NCBI RefSeq assembly: GCF_010500615.1
Contig: NZ_JAAGNX010000002.1
Location: forward strand, 424,990 to 488,989
Direction: 5' to 3'
DNA length: 64,000 nt
Origin: Oceanipulchritudo coccoides
GTDB lineage: Bacteria; Verrucomicrobiota; Verrucomicrobiia; Opitutales; Oceanipulchritudinaceae
Both the position numbers and the translations under genes were made by a program. Positions 25,245-34,656 of the stretch are shown here, one piece after another. The notes under the pieces are model-generated. The model ran no database searches. It was not told where the DNA came from and worked only from the letters and a program-made list of their open reading frames with translations. The number at the start of each line of letters is the position of its first letter. The first letter of the stretch is position 1.

Positions 25245-26834
25245 TTATTCGATCAATTTGCGCAGGGAATCCACGGTGTCGATTTCCGAGACGGGTTTGT
25301 CCCTGCGCCAACGGAGGATGCGCGGAAAGCGCATGGCAAGGCCCGATTTGTGCCGGCTTGAGGGGCGCAGTCCTTCAAAGCCAATTTCAAAGACCTGCTC
25401 CGGGGGGACTGTTCTCACGGGGCCACGCCGGGCCAGGGTGTTGCGCTTGATCCAGTTATCGACTTTGCGGATCTCCTCATCGGTCAGGCCCGAGTAGGCT
25501 TTGGCCACAGGGACCAGCTTTTCGCCGTCAGAGGCTGCCAGTGTGTAATCCGTGTACAGCGAAGCGCGCCGGCCGTGCCCGGCCTGTGCATAAACCATGA
25601 CCAGGTCGGCGGTGTAGGGATCCACCTTCCATTTCCACCATTCCCCGCGAACGCGCCCGACCTTGTAGGCGCTGTCACGGTGTTTCAGCATCAAGCCTTC
25701 CACTTTGAGCTGCCTGGATTGTGACCATTTCTCCTCAAGTAATTGCCAGTCAGTCACTTGAATTACAGGTGAGAGCCGGATTAAAGGGCTCTCCAGACCT
25801 CTCATGAGGTCCTCCAGGAAGGCTTTTCTATTGGCGAGGGGCTGGTCCCGGATATCCTTTCCATTCTGCTCGAGGCAATCATAGGCCATGAAAACGACGG
25901 GGGCTGTTTCCATGATTTGTGCGTCAGGCTTCTTTCGGTTGAGCCGCGTTTGCAGGACATGAAATCCCAAAGGGGAGTCGCCTTCCCAGCAAAGGATTTC
26001 CCCGTCCAGAACGGTTCCGTCTGGAAACCCTTTTGCCGCCTCCACCAACTCGGGGAAGGAATCGGTGACACGTTCTTCCCCGCGTGACCAGATGTGGCAG
26101 GTGCCCTCCCGGCATATCAACTGCGCCCGGATGCCATCCCATTTCCATTCGACAATCCAGTCATCGATTTTTCCAAGTTCCGAGGGTTCCTGACTGATCG
26201 GGGAGGCCAGGTAAAAAGGATAGGGACAGGTAATAAGGGCCTCCGCATTGGCCTCAGGGTCGGTCAGTGAATGAAAAAAGTCGGCATCGGGTTCCCAATC
26301 GCCCATCAATCGGTGAGTGAGGGTTGCGCGCTCGATGCCCAATGCTTCCGAAAGGGCGCGTACAACCAGAAGCCGCGAGACGCCAATGCGAAATCCACCG
26401 GTCAGCATCTTGTTGAGAACCAGGACCTTATCCCTGTCCAGCGATAGCCAGAATTCGCGCAGGAGTTGGAATTGAAACCGGTCATCCCAGTGTCTGAGCG
26501 GCAAAAGGTGGGTTTCAATGACCTTGTGAAGGGGAAGGTTTGCGGCCTCCGTGGGCTTGAGCGGCAGGAGGAGGGCACCCGTTTCTGCCAGATCACCGAC
26601 CCGCTCGTAGCAGGCCTCAACGAGCCAATCCGGATAACCCGAAAGGTCTGCAGCCCATTGACGCAGGCGGCGGGAGGGAATTTTCAGGTTTAACCGGTTG
26701 CCCCAGAGGAACCAGAGGACCCAGGCGGCATCCTCAGCCGGGGCCTCATGAAAGTACGCCCGCAGGGCCGCCACCTTGTCGCCGGTGCGGTTTGACTCAT
26801 CCAAGTCCCTGAACAGTTTTGTAAATCGTCTCAT
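25245..26834 (-). CDS. ATP-dependent DNA ligase
   Basis: A 529-residue ligase that seals nicks through an enzyme-AMP intermediate. The N-terminus (MRRFTKLFRDLDESNRTGDKV) and DNA-binding domain match the bacterial PP_1105-type ATP-dependent ligases. The adenylated lysine is Lys231 in VEWKWDGIRAQL. Further nucleotidyltransferase motifs are LDGEILCW, FMAYDCLE, EGLMLKHRDSAY and WWKWKVDP, followed by an OB-fold domain ending in RMRFPRILRWR-type sequence (AMRFPRILRWRRD). In many genomes this type sits with a ligase-associated exonuclease and a large helicase in a repair operon; here those partners are absent and the gene stands alone, divergent from glgP. Confidence 0.93.
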   Translation of the reverse strand: MRRFTKLFRDLDESNRTGDKVAALRAYFHEAPAEDAAWVLWFLWGNRLNLKIPSRRLRQWAADLSGYPDWLVEACYERVGDLAETGALLLPLKPTEAANLPLHKVIETHLLPLRHWDDRFQFQLLREFWLSLDRDKVLVLNKMLTGGFRIGVSRLLVVRALSEALGIERATLTHRLMGDWEPDADFFHSLTDPEANAEALITCPYPFYLASPISQEPSELGKIDDWIVEWKWDGIRAQLICREGTCHIWSRGEERVTDSFPELVEAAKGFPDGTVLDGEILCWEGDSPLGFHVLQTRLNRKKPDAQIMETAPVVFMAYDCLEQNGKDIRDQPLANRKAFLEDLMRGLESPLIRLSPVIQVTDWQLLEEKWSQSRQLKVEGLMLKHRDSAYKVGRVRGEWWKWKVDPYTADLVMVYAQAGHGRRASLYTDYTLAASDGEKLVPVAKAYSGLTDEEIRKVDNWIKRNTLARRGPVRTVPPEQVFEIGFEGLRPSSRHKSGLAMRFPRILRWRRDKPVSEIDTVDSLRKLIE

Positions 26835-26973
26835 TGACGCCTCTTCATAATATCGGAATAAGACCTGCTTTCAAACTCATGCATCCAGAAAAGGACTTTA
26901 TTTACGCTTCCCATGCAGGCCAGTCCCTCTAGTCTCGCGGGAAATTTTTAACTCAAACTCAAAGAATTTCATC

Positions 26974-29511
26974 ATGCCAACCAAGAAACCAGCCCAGAAA
27001 AAAGCGTCCAAGGCCAAGACTGGTACGCCCAAGCCATCCTTCAACTTCAACACGCACATGACAGTGGAAGGCATCAAGTCCTCCATTCTCAATCACCTGA
27101 AGTTCACTTTGGCCCGGGATACCGGGACTGCCACACAGCGGGATTGGTGGATTTCCACCTGTCACGCCGTCCACGACCGGATCCTTGAGCGCTTCATCCG
27201 CACCATGGGTGAGCACAATGATCAAAACGTGAGGCGCGTCTATTATCTCAGCCTGGAATATCTGATGGGCCGGATGATGCGCAACAACGTCTGGAACGCG
27301 GGACTTTACGATATCACGAAGCAGGCCCTTGCCGAGCTCGACCTCTCCCTTGAGGAACTGGAGGAACTTGAGGAGGACATGGGATTGGGCAACGGAGGCC
27401 TTGGCCGCCTGGCTGCCTGCTTCCTTGATTCATTGGCCACGCTGGAGTATCCGGCGGTCGGCTACGGGATCTACTATGAATTCGGTATGTTCCGTCAGAA
27501 ATTTGAGAACAACGAGCAGGTGGAGCGCCCCGATTCGTGGCGAAAGTTTGGTTGTCCATGGGAAATTGTCCGGCCTGAGTATACAAAGACAGTTCGTTTG
27601 TATGGCCGAGTGGAAATGCGATTTGACAGCCTTGGAAACCCGGCCCCGGTGTGGTCGGACACGGTCGAAGTGAATGGCCTGCCGTATGATATTCCAATCA
27701 GTGGCTACAATGTCGGAACAGTTAATTTCCTCCGTTTGTGGGAAGCGCGTTCCTCGCAGGATTTCGATTTTGATGTCTTCAACGAGGGTGGCTACATTGA
27801 GGCTGTCCAGGACAAGGCGGAAGCAGAAACCATTTCCAAGGTGCTCTACCCGAATGATAATTCGGAATCGGGCAAGGAGTTGCGATTGGTCCAGCAGTAC
27901 TTCTTTGTTTCCTGCTCGATCCAGGATATCATCCGACGCTGGAGAAAATTGAACAGTGACTGGGACAGCTTCCCGGAGAAGGCGACCATCCAGCTCAATG
28001 ATACGCACCCCGCGATTACGGTCGCTGAACTGATGCGCATCCTCGTCGACGAGGAAGGGCTCGAATGGGATCGCGCATGGGACATTACCCGCGAGGTTTG
28101 CAACTACACAAACCACACACTTCTCCCGGAAGCGCTTGAACGGTGGAGCGTCCCGCTTTTTGAAAAGGTCCTGCCAAGGCACCTGCAGATCATCTTTGAA
28201 ATCAACCGTCGCTTTCTCGAGGACGAAGTTGAGGCCAAGTGGCCCGGTGACGATGGGATGAAGGAGAAGCTCTCGCTTGTTGAGGAAGGCAATCCGCAAA
28301 TGCTCCGAATGGCCTACCTGAGTGTAGTGGGAAGTGGATACGTGAATGGAGTGGCAGCGATGCATACGGAACTCCTGAAAAAGGATTTGTTTCCGGAGTT
28401 TAATGCCCTCTATCCCGGCAAGATCCAGAACAAGACCAACGGGATCACACCGCGGCGCTGGTTGTTGGCCAGCAATCCGGATCTGGGAGCACTGATCACG
28501 GAAACAATCGGTGATGGCTGGGCCTCCGATCTCGACAAACTCCGCGCCCTTGAACCGCATGCGAAGAAGGCGAAGTTCCGCGAAAAGTTCCGTGCGATCA
28601 AGCATGCCAACAAGGTTGCCTTGGCAAAGCTTGTCTGGTCCGAATGCGGGATTGAAATTTCCCCCGATGCGATCTTTGACGTGCAGATCAAGCGACTGCA
28701 TGAATACAAGCGGCAGCATCTGAACCTGTTGCATATCCTCCACCTCTACCGGAAGCTGTTGCAGGACCCGAACTTTGACATGCATCCGCGGGTCTTCATC
28801 TTCGGCGCCAAGGCGGCACCCGGATATGCGATGGCAAAAACCATCATCCGGGCGATTAACGCGGTGGCAGCGAAGATCAACAACGACGAGCGGATTGGCG
28901 GTAAGCTCAAGGTGGTATTCATGCCAAACTACCGCGTGACTTTGGCCGAGAGCCTGATCCCGGCGGCTGATGTTTCCGAGCAGATTTCGACCGCGGGTAA
29001 GGAAGCCAGTGGAACCGGTAATATGAAGTTCGCCCTTAACGGGGCCTTGACCATTGGAACCCTCGACGGAGCCAACGTTGAAATCCTCGAGGAAGTCGGT
29101 GATGATAATATTTTTATCTTCGGCCTTAATGTGGATGAGGTGCAGGCGTTGTGGAATGGCGGATATAATCCTTACGACCGTTACTTTAATGACGAGAACT
29201 TGCGCGCGATTGTCGATTGGATCGGCTCGAATTTCTTTACGCCTGACCATCCCGACGCACTTGTGCCCATCAAGGATTCCCTTCTAGACGGTGGGGATCC
29301 CTATCTGGTCCTCGAGGACTTTGCGGCTTATGTCGAGGCTCAGGAGCGGGTGGACAAGGCTTACCGTGATCAGGATAACTGGACGCGCATGGCAATTCTC
29401 AACACCGCGCGAGTGGGCAAGTTTTCCAGTGATCGCACTATTCACCAATACGCGGAAGAGATCTGGAAACTCACCCCGGTGAAAGTATCGATGAACGGTG
29501 ACCCGGTTTAA
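26974..29511 (+). CDS. glgP: Glycogen / starch / maltodextrin phosphorylase
   Basis: An 845-residue GT35 enzyme releasing glucose 1-phosphate from alpha-1,4-glucans. After a Lys/Ala-rich N-terminal tail of about 20 residues come the conserved blocks [56 protein letters not shown] and [10 protein letters not shown]. The pyridoxal-phosphate lysine lies in [14 protein letters not shown], followed by TLDGANVEI. Length and motifs are normal. The ATG at 26974 is preceded by AT-rich sequence without a Shine-Dalgarno site. The DUF3108 gene follows 15 bp downstream. Confidence 0.97.
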   Translation: MPTKKPAQKKASKAKTGTPKPSFNFNTHMTVEGIKSSILNHLKFTLARDTGTATQRDWWISTCHAVHDRILERFIRTMGEHNDQNVRRVYYLSLEYLMGRMMRNNVWNAGLYDITKQALAELDLSLEELEELEEDMGLGNGGLGRLAACFLDSLATLEYPAVGYGIYYEFGMFRQKFENNEQVERPDSWRKFGCPWEIVRPEYTKTVRLYGRVEMRFDSLGNPAPVWSDTVEVNGLPYDIPISGYNVGTVNFLRLWEARSSQDFDFDVFNEGGYIEAVQDKAEAETISKVLYPNDNSESGKELRLVQQYFFVSCSIQDIIRRWRKLNSDWDSFPEKATIQLNDTHPAITVAELMRILVDEEGLEWDRAWDITREVCNYTNHTLLPEALERWSVPLFEKVLPRHLQIIFEINRRFLEDEVEAKWPGDDGMKEKLSLVEEGNPQMLRMAYLSVVGSGYVNGVAAMHTELLKKDLFPEFNALYPGKIQNKTNGITPRRWLLASNPDLGALITETIGDGWASDLDKLRALEPHAKKAKFREKFRAIKHANKVALAKLVWSECGIEISPDAIFDVQIKRLHEYKRQHLNLLHILHLYRKLLQDPNFDMHPRVFIFGAKAAPGYAMAKTIIRAINAVAAKINNDERIGGKLKVVFMPNYRVTLAESLIPAADVSEQISTAGKEASGTGNMKFALNGALTIGTLDGANVEILEEVGDDNIFIFGLNVDEVQALWNGGYNPYDRYFNDENLRAIVDWIGSNFFTPDHPDALVPIKDSLLDGGDPYLVLEDFAAYVEAQERVDKAYRDQDNWTRMAILNTARVGKFSSDRTIHQYAEEIWKLTPVKVSMNGDPV

Positions 29512-29526
29512 GCGTCTTACTCAACT

Positions 29527-30333
29527 ATGGGTCGAATTCGTTCAGTGATTCTTGCAGCCTTGGGCTGTGGACTCGCCTGTGGTTGTATGGGCGCGGAAAA
29601 GTCTGGGACAATCGATCCACTTACGATCAAGAATGCGCCCGTTTTCAGTGCCGGCGAGGAGTTGACCTACAAGCTCGGGTGGGGGTTCTTTCGCGTTGCG
29701 GATTCAACCCTTTCCGTGAACCCGGGTTTCTACGAGGAGCAACCGGCCCTGAAAGTCACACTCGAGACGGAGACCAATTTATTTGCCGATGCGTTCTACA
29801 AAGTGCGCAATCTCAGCACCAGCTGGATCTCCCCCGAAGTCACCCATGCCTTTGAATTCAGCGCTGTGCAAAAGGAAAGCACACGCAACCGGGATACAGT
29901 GGCAACCTTCAAGCCGGTGGAATTGACGGCCCGGTACCGGAACAACCTGAACGGGAGCGAGCGCGACGAAATCAAGATCGAGCCCGGTACTTTCGATCCG
30001 TTGGGCATTGTTTATTTTGTCCGCTGTCTGGATTTCAAAGTTGGCGACGACATTCTTGTTCCGACAAGTAACGGGAAGGAATTTTTCTACACGGTTGTCC
30101 ATGTGGTGAAGAAAGTGAAACGGAAGTTTGCACTCGGGAAACGTGAGGCCTTTTTACTGGAGCCCGATATCAAGGATGTGGGCGGTGTCTTTAAACGATC
30201 AGAGGGTGGCCGGATCCGTTTCTATTTCAGTGCGGATGAAGAAAAGCTGCCTCTGCGAATGGAAAGCCAGGTAGCGGTCGGCAGCTTCTGGGCGGAGCTG
30301 ACAGAGGTTAAAAAAGCCGTTTCCAACCCCTAG
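29527..30333 (+). CDS. DUF3108-family secreted/periplasmic protein
   Basis: A 268-residue exported protein with a signal peptide (RSVILAALGCGLACGC), then a single beta-rich domain. Landmarks are FSAGEELTYKLGWGFFRVADS near the start, WISPEVTHAFEF, the Asp/Lys-rich central strands and RIRFYFSADEEKLPLRMES near the end, the pattern of DUF3108. The function of this family is unknown; members are periplasmic or outer-membrane associated. It probably shares a transcript with glgP. Its stop overlaps the convergent Nudix gene by 4 bp. Confidence 0.78.
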   Translation: MGRIRSVILAALGCGLACGCMGAEKSGTIDPLTIKNAPVFSAGEELTYKLGWGFFRVADSTLSVNPGFYEEQPALKVTLETETNLFADAFYKVRNLSTSWISPEVTHAFEFSAVQKESTRNRDTVATFKPVELTARYRNNLNGSERDEIKIEPGTFDPLGIVYFVRCLDFKVGDDILVPTSNGKEFFYTVVHVVKKVKRKFALGKREAFLLEPDIKDVGGVFKRSEGGRIRFYFSADEEKLPLRMESQVAVGSFWAELTEVKKAVSNP

Positions 30334-30800
30334 TTGCAATCGCCCAGATACGTGTCCGGAAACTCGGGTTTGCCCGAGCGGAAGTACTCCTTGATGGCTT
30401 CCGGATAGAAGCGAATGTTCTGCAGGGCCTCGATTGAAAGCCAACTCACGCCGACCTGGTAATTGTCGGTTTCATGTCCCGGACAAGCCTTGGAAGGATC
30501 TTCCACTTCGCAGAGGAAGACATGCTCAAGCTGATGGAAGGCCTTGTGCCGTTTGGAAAAATCATGGTTCTTGCCGATATACTCGCGCACGTAAAGCATC
30601 CGGACGACCTTCACCTTCAGGCCCACTTCTTCAAGACACTCCCGTTTTACCGCTTCCTCAAGGGTCTCTCCGTGCTGTTGGCCACCTCCGGGGAGAATGT
30701 AGTAAACCCCCCGGCTATCGCGCATTTTGGTCGCCAGCAGGGACCCGTCGCAAATGACGACGGCCCTTGCTGCACTGCGGATATGTCGATGGTTGGGCAT
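30330..30800 (-). CDS. Nudix hydrolase
   Basis: A 156-residue pyrophosphohydrolase. The Nudix box is complete: GGGQQHGETLEEAVKRECLE followed by EVGL, giving the REXXEE metal-binding core. It begins MPNHRHIRSAARAVVI, with the beta-strand pattern of the fold. The substrate (nucleoside diphosphate derivative, nucleotide sugar or capped RNA) cannot be told. The ATG at 30800 is preferred over a TTG nine bases upstream. The gene is divergent from the methyltransferase. Confidence 0.9.
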   Translation of the reverse strand: MPNHRHIRSAARAVVICDGSLLATKMRDSRGVYYILPGGGQQHGETLEEAVKRECLEEVGLKVKVVRMLYVREYIGKNHDFSKRHKAFHQLEHVFLCEVEDPSKACPGHETDNYQVGVSWLSIEALQNIRFYPEAIKEYFRSGKPEFPDTYLGDCN

Positions 30801-30881
30801 GAAGCTCAAGATTCATGGATCAATTAAATTCGGCTGACAAGACTTGATCCAATCAAGTGACCGGACAAGACTTCATCCGGT

Positions 30882-31490
30882 ATGGAAATGGAATCAGCAC
30901 CCGGCGAATCAGATGCATTCTGGGAAGGCCGCTGGCAATCCGGGCACACCCCTTGGGATCACGGGCGCCCGGCACCGCCATTTGCGGAATTTGTCCAGAA
31001 CGAAGGCGCCCCGACAGGGGAGATCCTCATTCCCGGAGCCGGCTCAGGGCACGATGTTCGTTTTTTTGCCGAGCTGGGCGCACGTGTAACCGGCTTGGAC
31101 ATCGCCCCGTCAGCCATTGAAGTGGCCCAGGCGAGGAATCCGTGTCCGGGCGCACGGTACATGCTGGGCGACATTCTCAATCCTGCGCCTGAGCTGCACC
31201 GTCAATTTGATTGGGTTGTTGAGCATACCTGCCTGTGTGCCATGGAACCGAAGTTCTGGCCGGCATACGCTGCGGCGATTCCTAAGCTGCTCCGGCCCGG
31301 GGGGCACTTCCTGGCATTGTTCTACCGTAATCCGCACGATGACGCCGGTCCGCCCTTCGGCATTGACGAAGCGACGATCGAGTCATTGTTCGAGCCCCGC
31401 TTCTCGCTCCTCAAGGCAGGTGTCCCGAAGCAAGCCTATGAATCGCGGGCAGGCCGTGAGGAACTGCGGCTTTACAGGCTGAGTGATTAA
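30882..31490 (+). CDS. SAM-dependent methyltransferase, TPMT-like
   Basis: A 202-residue class I methyltransferase. Motif I is ILIPGAGSGHDVRFFAE, followed by VTGLDIAPSAIEVA with the acidic SAM ribose ligand, and a core strand FDWVVEHTCLCAM. The N-terminus (FWEGRWQSGHTPWDHGRPAPPF) is typical of the thiopurine S-methyltransferase group, which in bacteria methylates thiols, halides or metalloids. The substrate is not predictable. Two in-frame ATGs six bases apart (30882, 30888) could start it. Confidence 0.87.
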   Translation: MEMESAPGESDAFWEGRWQSGHTPWDHGRPAPPFAEFVQNEGAPTGEILIPGAGSGHDVRFFAELGARVTGLDIAPSAIEVAQARNPCPGARYMLGDILNPAPELHRQFDWVVEHTCLCAMEPKFWPAYAAAIPKLLRPGGHFLALFYRNPHDDAGPPFGIDEATIESLFEPRFSLLKAGVPKQAYESRAGREELRLYRLSD

Positions 31491-32017
31491 GAGCCTGTCG
31501 CGACCTTTTGCTTAATCCACTTGATGACGGCACCAATTATAGGCAGGTGCTCGAAAAAGCCGTTGGTACTGTCCCAGAAATCATAATGCATGATGACTTG
31601 TCCGGAGTCGTTAAAGCGCAAGTGGGACATGCCGAAGGAGCGGGTTGTCTTTCCTTTCTTAAAGGCCGACCAATCGATATCCATGGACCACTTTAAATAG
31701 AAGTCATGCCCGCTGCGGAGGATATCAAGAACCTCCACCCGGACACCGGCAGCGCGTTCGGCGGTCTTGATAAAGTAGGGCTTGATCTCATCAATCCCGT
31801 GATGAAGGACGAGGGTATCGTAGAGCCATGCTTGTGGTGCGTAAACCTGTGCCACTGTATTCGCAACCTGCTCCGGGGTCATATTTTCAAAGAAGGTCTG
31901 GAAGCGGCCAAGCGCTTCCGCTTCGGCAGGTGAGCCCGGCGCGGGAGCGGCCTGCGCGGCGGCTTCCGTCTCGGCGAGTAGTTTTTGATAAGGCGGCGAG
32001 TCCATGCCAGATAGCAT
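31487..32017 (-). CDS. NTF2/SnoaL-like fold protein of unknown function
   Basis: A 176-residue soluble protein with a helical, Ala/Pro-rich N-terminal third and an alpha+beta-barrel pattern afterwards: FFENMTPEQVANTVAQVYAPQAWLYDTLV, then IKPYFIKTAERA, FYLKWSMDIDW and GQVIMHYDFWDSTNGFFEHLP. This resembles the NTF2/SnoaL superfamily, which includes isomerases and binding proteins. No catalytic assignment is possible. The stop overlaps the convergent methyltransferase by 4 bp. Confidence 0.65.
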   Translation of the reverse strand: MLSGMDSPPYQKLLAETEAAAQAAPAPGSPAEAEALGRFQTFFENMTPEQVANTVAQVYAPQAWLYDTLVLHHGIDEIKPYFIKTAERAAGVRVEVLDILRSGHDFYLKWSMDIDWSAFKKGKTTRSFGMSHLRFNDSGQVIMHYDFWDSTNGFFEHLPIIGAVIKWIKQKVATGS

Positions 32018-32062
32018 AGCAAAAGAACTGGAATGGGCCAGTTTTTCCGTGGAATTCCCGGT

Positions 32063-32968
32063 TCAGGAATACTTGAGCGACAGGCCAAGGTAGGCGAGGG
32101 TCCATACCTCCTGCCAGATACGGGCGCGGCCAGCAGTGGTGAGCCGCCCTTGTTCCGCTTCCTCGGCTGGCGTATGGAGAAATCCAAGCTCGCGGTTGAG
32201 TTGCTCGACGGTGCGCTGGTCAGCGTTAATCTGCTCGATAGGCTCGGTAAGGAAAGGCATCAGTGCCTCTCCCTTCGCGTCGATCCTGGCCCGGTGGCGT
32301 TGGAGGAGCCGGTCAATCGAGCGGATCCATGGTTGGCGTTCGACCTCCCATGATTCTGGATAAAAGCCGCCAAAGGGGAGAAAAATATTATCGGTGACAA
32401 TCGCTTCCCCGGACTGGGTCGTGGAGTAAAAGGTGAAGCAGGAGGCGGTATTCCCGCGTGCGTTCGGGAGGAAGAGGATGTGCAGGCGCAGGGTCTGCTC
32501 CTCATTCTCATAGACGGAGACCCGCATCAGAAGTGTTTCCCCGAGCATGGAAAGAAGGGCCTGTCGTTTTTGAAACCCTGATTGGCGAAGCCATCCTTTC
32601 AGCTTGATGAAGGCGGGATTGCTTGGCCATTCGTCCCCGCGCTCATTGATTTCGAATTTAGGGAAGAGGGGTAACTCGCTTTTGCTGAGTGCGGATATGG
32701 CGAGCCAGTTATAGCCTGTTTCGAGAACAAAGAACAGGAGCAAGGCCACTATCAGTAGCGTCCCGAAACCGTATCCGGTCCAGCCGGTAACCTGAAGGAG
32801 GCCGGCAGCAAATGAGGCGATGAAAAACCAGCGGATCCATCGACCGAAAATAGCGATCACGGGTGAGGCGGCACGGGCGGCCCACCATGAGAACACCAAG
32901 CTCAGAGCGCCCAGGAGAAGGATCAGGACCTGGATCAGGAGGGCGTTTCCATTGGAAACGGCGGTCAT
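32063..32968 (-). CDS. Membrane protein of unknown function
   Basis: A 301-residue protein that I do not recognise. Three hydrophobic segments occupy the N-terminal third (about 10-32, 43-62 and 66-92), followed by a soluble region of about 200 residues rich in beta-strands (MRVSVYENEEQTLRLHILFLP) and a helical end (RTVEQLNRELGFL). It lies 14 bp downstream of dnaN in the same direction, so it is probably co-transcribed with it. Codon use and composition look like its neighbours. Confidence 0.6.
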   Translation of the reverse strand: MTAVSNGNALLIQVLILLLGALSLVFSWWAARAASPVIAIFGRWIRWFFIASFAAGLLQVTGWTGYGFGTLLIVALLLFFVLETGYNWLAISALSKSELPLFPKFEINERGDEWPSNPAFIKLKGWLRQSGFQKRQALLSMLGETLLMRVSVYENEEQTLRLHILFLPNARGNTASCFTFYSTTQSGEAIVTDNIFLPFGGFYPESWEVERQPWIRSIDRLLQRHRARIDAKGEALMPFLTEPIEQINADQRTVEQLNRELGFLHTPAEEAEQGRLTTAGRARIWQEVWTLAYLGLSLKYS

Positions 32969-32982
32969 GTGCTGGCGGGCGC

Positions 32983-34113
32983 CTAGTTAAGGCGCAAAGG
33001 CATGATGACGCAGAGGAAGCTGTCCGGCGTACGAATCACGCCTGGGCTGAGCTCGTCCTTGAACTCAAAAATGACTTCGTCACGGCTCAGCGCGCGGAGC
33101 GGGTCGAGGACAAACTGCGGGTTGAAGGCGACCGTGATTTCCGGCCCGTCGTATTCCACATTGAGGGAAACATTGGATTCGCCGAACTCAGGGCTTTGGC
33201 CTGTCACCTCAAGCACATTGTCTTGGACGTGCACCTTCACCGAGTGGTTTTTCTCACTGGTCACAAGGGCGGCCCGGCGCACACAGTTGGCGAAGTTTTC
33301 GCGATTCAACTTGATGTGGCGGTCGTTGCCCTTGGGGATTACCTGCCGGTAATTCGGGTAATTTCCCTCTACCACTTTCGACACAAGGTAGATGGAGTCG
33401 ACCAGCCCGGAATCTTCCGCATCCTCATCGGAGGAAATTTCGAAGGCGACCTGCCGTTCGTTGAAGGCAATGCGGACATTGTCCCCCTTACCGAGAAGGC
33501 GCTCAACTTCCTGAACGGTCTTCGCCGGCAGGATCAGATGTCCGGCATTTTCCTCGGAAACTTCCACTTCCTTGGAAATGACGGCCAACCGGCGTCCATC
33601 GGTGGCGGCCAGCGTCAGCTGCTGGTCCTCAAAGTTAAAAAACACGCCATTCATGATGTAGCGGGTCTCATCGGCCGATTGCGCATAGGAGACGCTTTTG
33701 AGCATCCGCTGGAGGTCATCCTGGCGCAGCAGGTAGCTGTGTTGATCGGCAAAGCTTGGAAGGGGAGGGAACTCATCACCGCCGATACCCATGACACGGA
33801 AGAGCGATGAGCCGCTGGTGATTTTGGCCTGATTATTGGAATAGGTTTCCAGTTCAACCTCCAGGGAAGGCATTTCCCGGATGATGCTGGCCAGCTTGCG
33901 AACGGGCAGGGTGAGCGACCCCGGCTCGGAGACGTTGGCCTTGATTTTGCAGCGGATGCCCAGATCCAGGTTAGTCGTGGTAAGGGAAATCAGGTCTTCA
34001 GAGGCTTCAATAAGCACATTCCCAAGAATTGGCATGGTTGCCCGGGTGCCTACAACATTGAGAACTTGCTGAAGTCCGCTCGTAAAGTGGTCGCGATTGA
34101 TTTTAAATTTCAT
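32983..34113 (-). CDS. dnaN: DNA polymerase III sliding clamp (beta subunit)
   Basis: A 376-residue ring-forming clamp that tethers polymerase III and many repair proteins to DNA. The start [21 protein letters not shown] is normal; 14 upstream residues in frame are not conserved. Landmarks include [12 protein letters not shown], the central SAD/VEVSEE-like region ([12 protein letters not shown]) and the C-terminal [20 protein letters not shown], which ends in the conserved MPLRL tail. dnaA and recF are not adjacent, so this is not a classical dnaA-dnaN origin region. Confidence 0.97.
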   Translation of the reverse strand: MKFKINRDHFTSGLQQVLNVVGTRATMPILGNVLIEASEDLISLTTTNLDLGIRCKIKANVSEPGSLTLPVRKLASIIREMPSLEVELETYSNNQAKITSGSSLFRVMGIGGDEFPPLPSFADQHSYLLRQDDLQRMLKSVSYAQSADETRYIMNGVFFNFEDQQLTLAATDGRRLAVISKEVEVSEENAGHLILPAKTVQEVERLLGKGDNVRIAFNERQVAFEISSDEDAEDSGLVDSIYLVSKVVEGNYPNYRQVIPKGNDRHIKLNRENFANCVRRAALVTSEKNHSVKVHVQDNVLEVTGQSPEFGESNVSLNVEYDGPEITVAFNPQFVLDPLRALSRDEVIFEFKDELSPGVIRTPDSFLCVIMPLRLN

Positions 34114-34248
34114 TGGATACGGCAGATCATTGAGGACTCCGGCAAATGGTGGCAATGCAAAATCACGCCCGAATTCGGCCCATATGGTGCTTTTCAGAGG
34201 GCCGATCTTGCCAAAGGCCCTTGGAGTCGTTTAATTCGGGTTAAATTA

Positions 34249-34656
34249 ATGGAATCCGAAAATGCCCAGACCCTTTCCCGCCGAGCCCGCGGCCTCTATC
34301 AAGTGACCTTCAGTGACCACTCGATGCGCGAGTTGAACAAACTCCCGGTCGAGAACCAGTTGGACCTCGTTGACAAGATTTCCAACGTCACTCCTGCCCA
34401 GTTGAGCGAGCCGGACGAAGCCATCGGACGCTTCCACCGTGAAGGCATTACCTATTACCGGGTCCGTGCCGGCGATTTCCGCTGCTATTTTGAGATCAAG
34501 GGCGACACCCTTTACGCCCATTACATTCTGCACAAGAACTCCCTGACCGACTTTATTTACCGCAACAAACTTCCGGTCACGACCGAGACCATGGTCGAAC
34601 AGCACAAGTCTTTCTGGAAATATCTCGAAACGTTGAAAAAGAACGATCCTTCGTGA
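34249..34656 (+). CDS. RelE/ParE-like fold protein without visible antitoxin
   Basis: A 135-residue basic protein. YQVTFSDHSMRELNKLPVENQ followed by FHREGITYYRVRAGDFRCYFEIKGDTLYAHYI fits the RelE/ParE toxin fold: N-terminal helical hairpin, then a beta-sheet with the RVRAGDFR(C/V) signature. Classical members cleave ribosome-bound mRNA or inhibit gyrase. No small antitoxin gene lies on either side. It is divergent from dnaN and its stop overlaps the pssA start (GTGA), which suggests a housekeeping rather than addictive role. The start at 34249 is used because the upstream open frame overlaps dnaN. A TTAATT-N7-AATTAA inverted repeat overlaps the start codon. Confidence 0.7.
   Translation: MESENAQTLSRRARGLYQVTFSDHSMRELNKLPVENQLDLVDKISNVTPAQLSEPDEAIGRFHREGITYYRVRAGDFRCYFEIKGDTLYAHYILHKNSLTDFIYRNKLPVTTETMVEQHKSFWKYLETLKKNDPS

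Noticed and set aside
27430-29250. Minus-strand open frame of about 600 codons across glgP
   Set aside because: Mirror of the phosphorylase coding frame; no domain pattern and no start signals.
32983-34113. Replication origin next to dnaN
   Set aside because: dnaA, recF and gyrB are absent and I see no cluster of DnaA boxes; the divergent gap to the RelE-like gene is only 135 bp.
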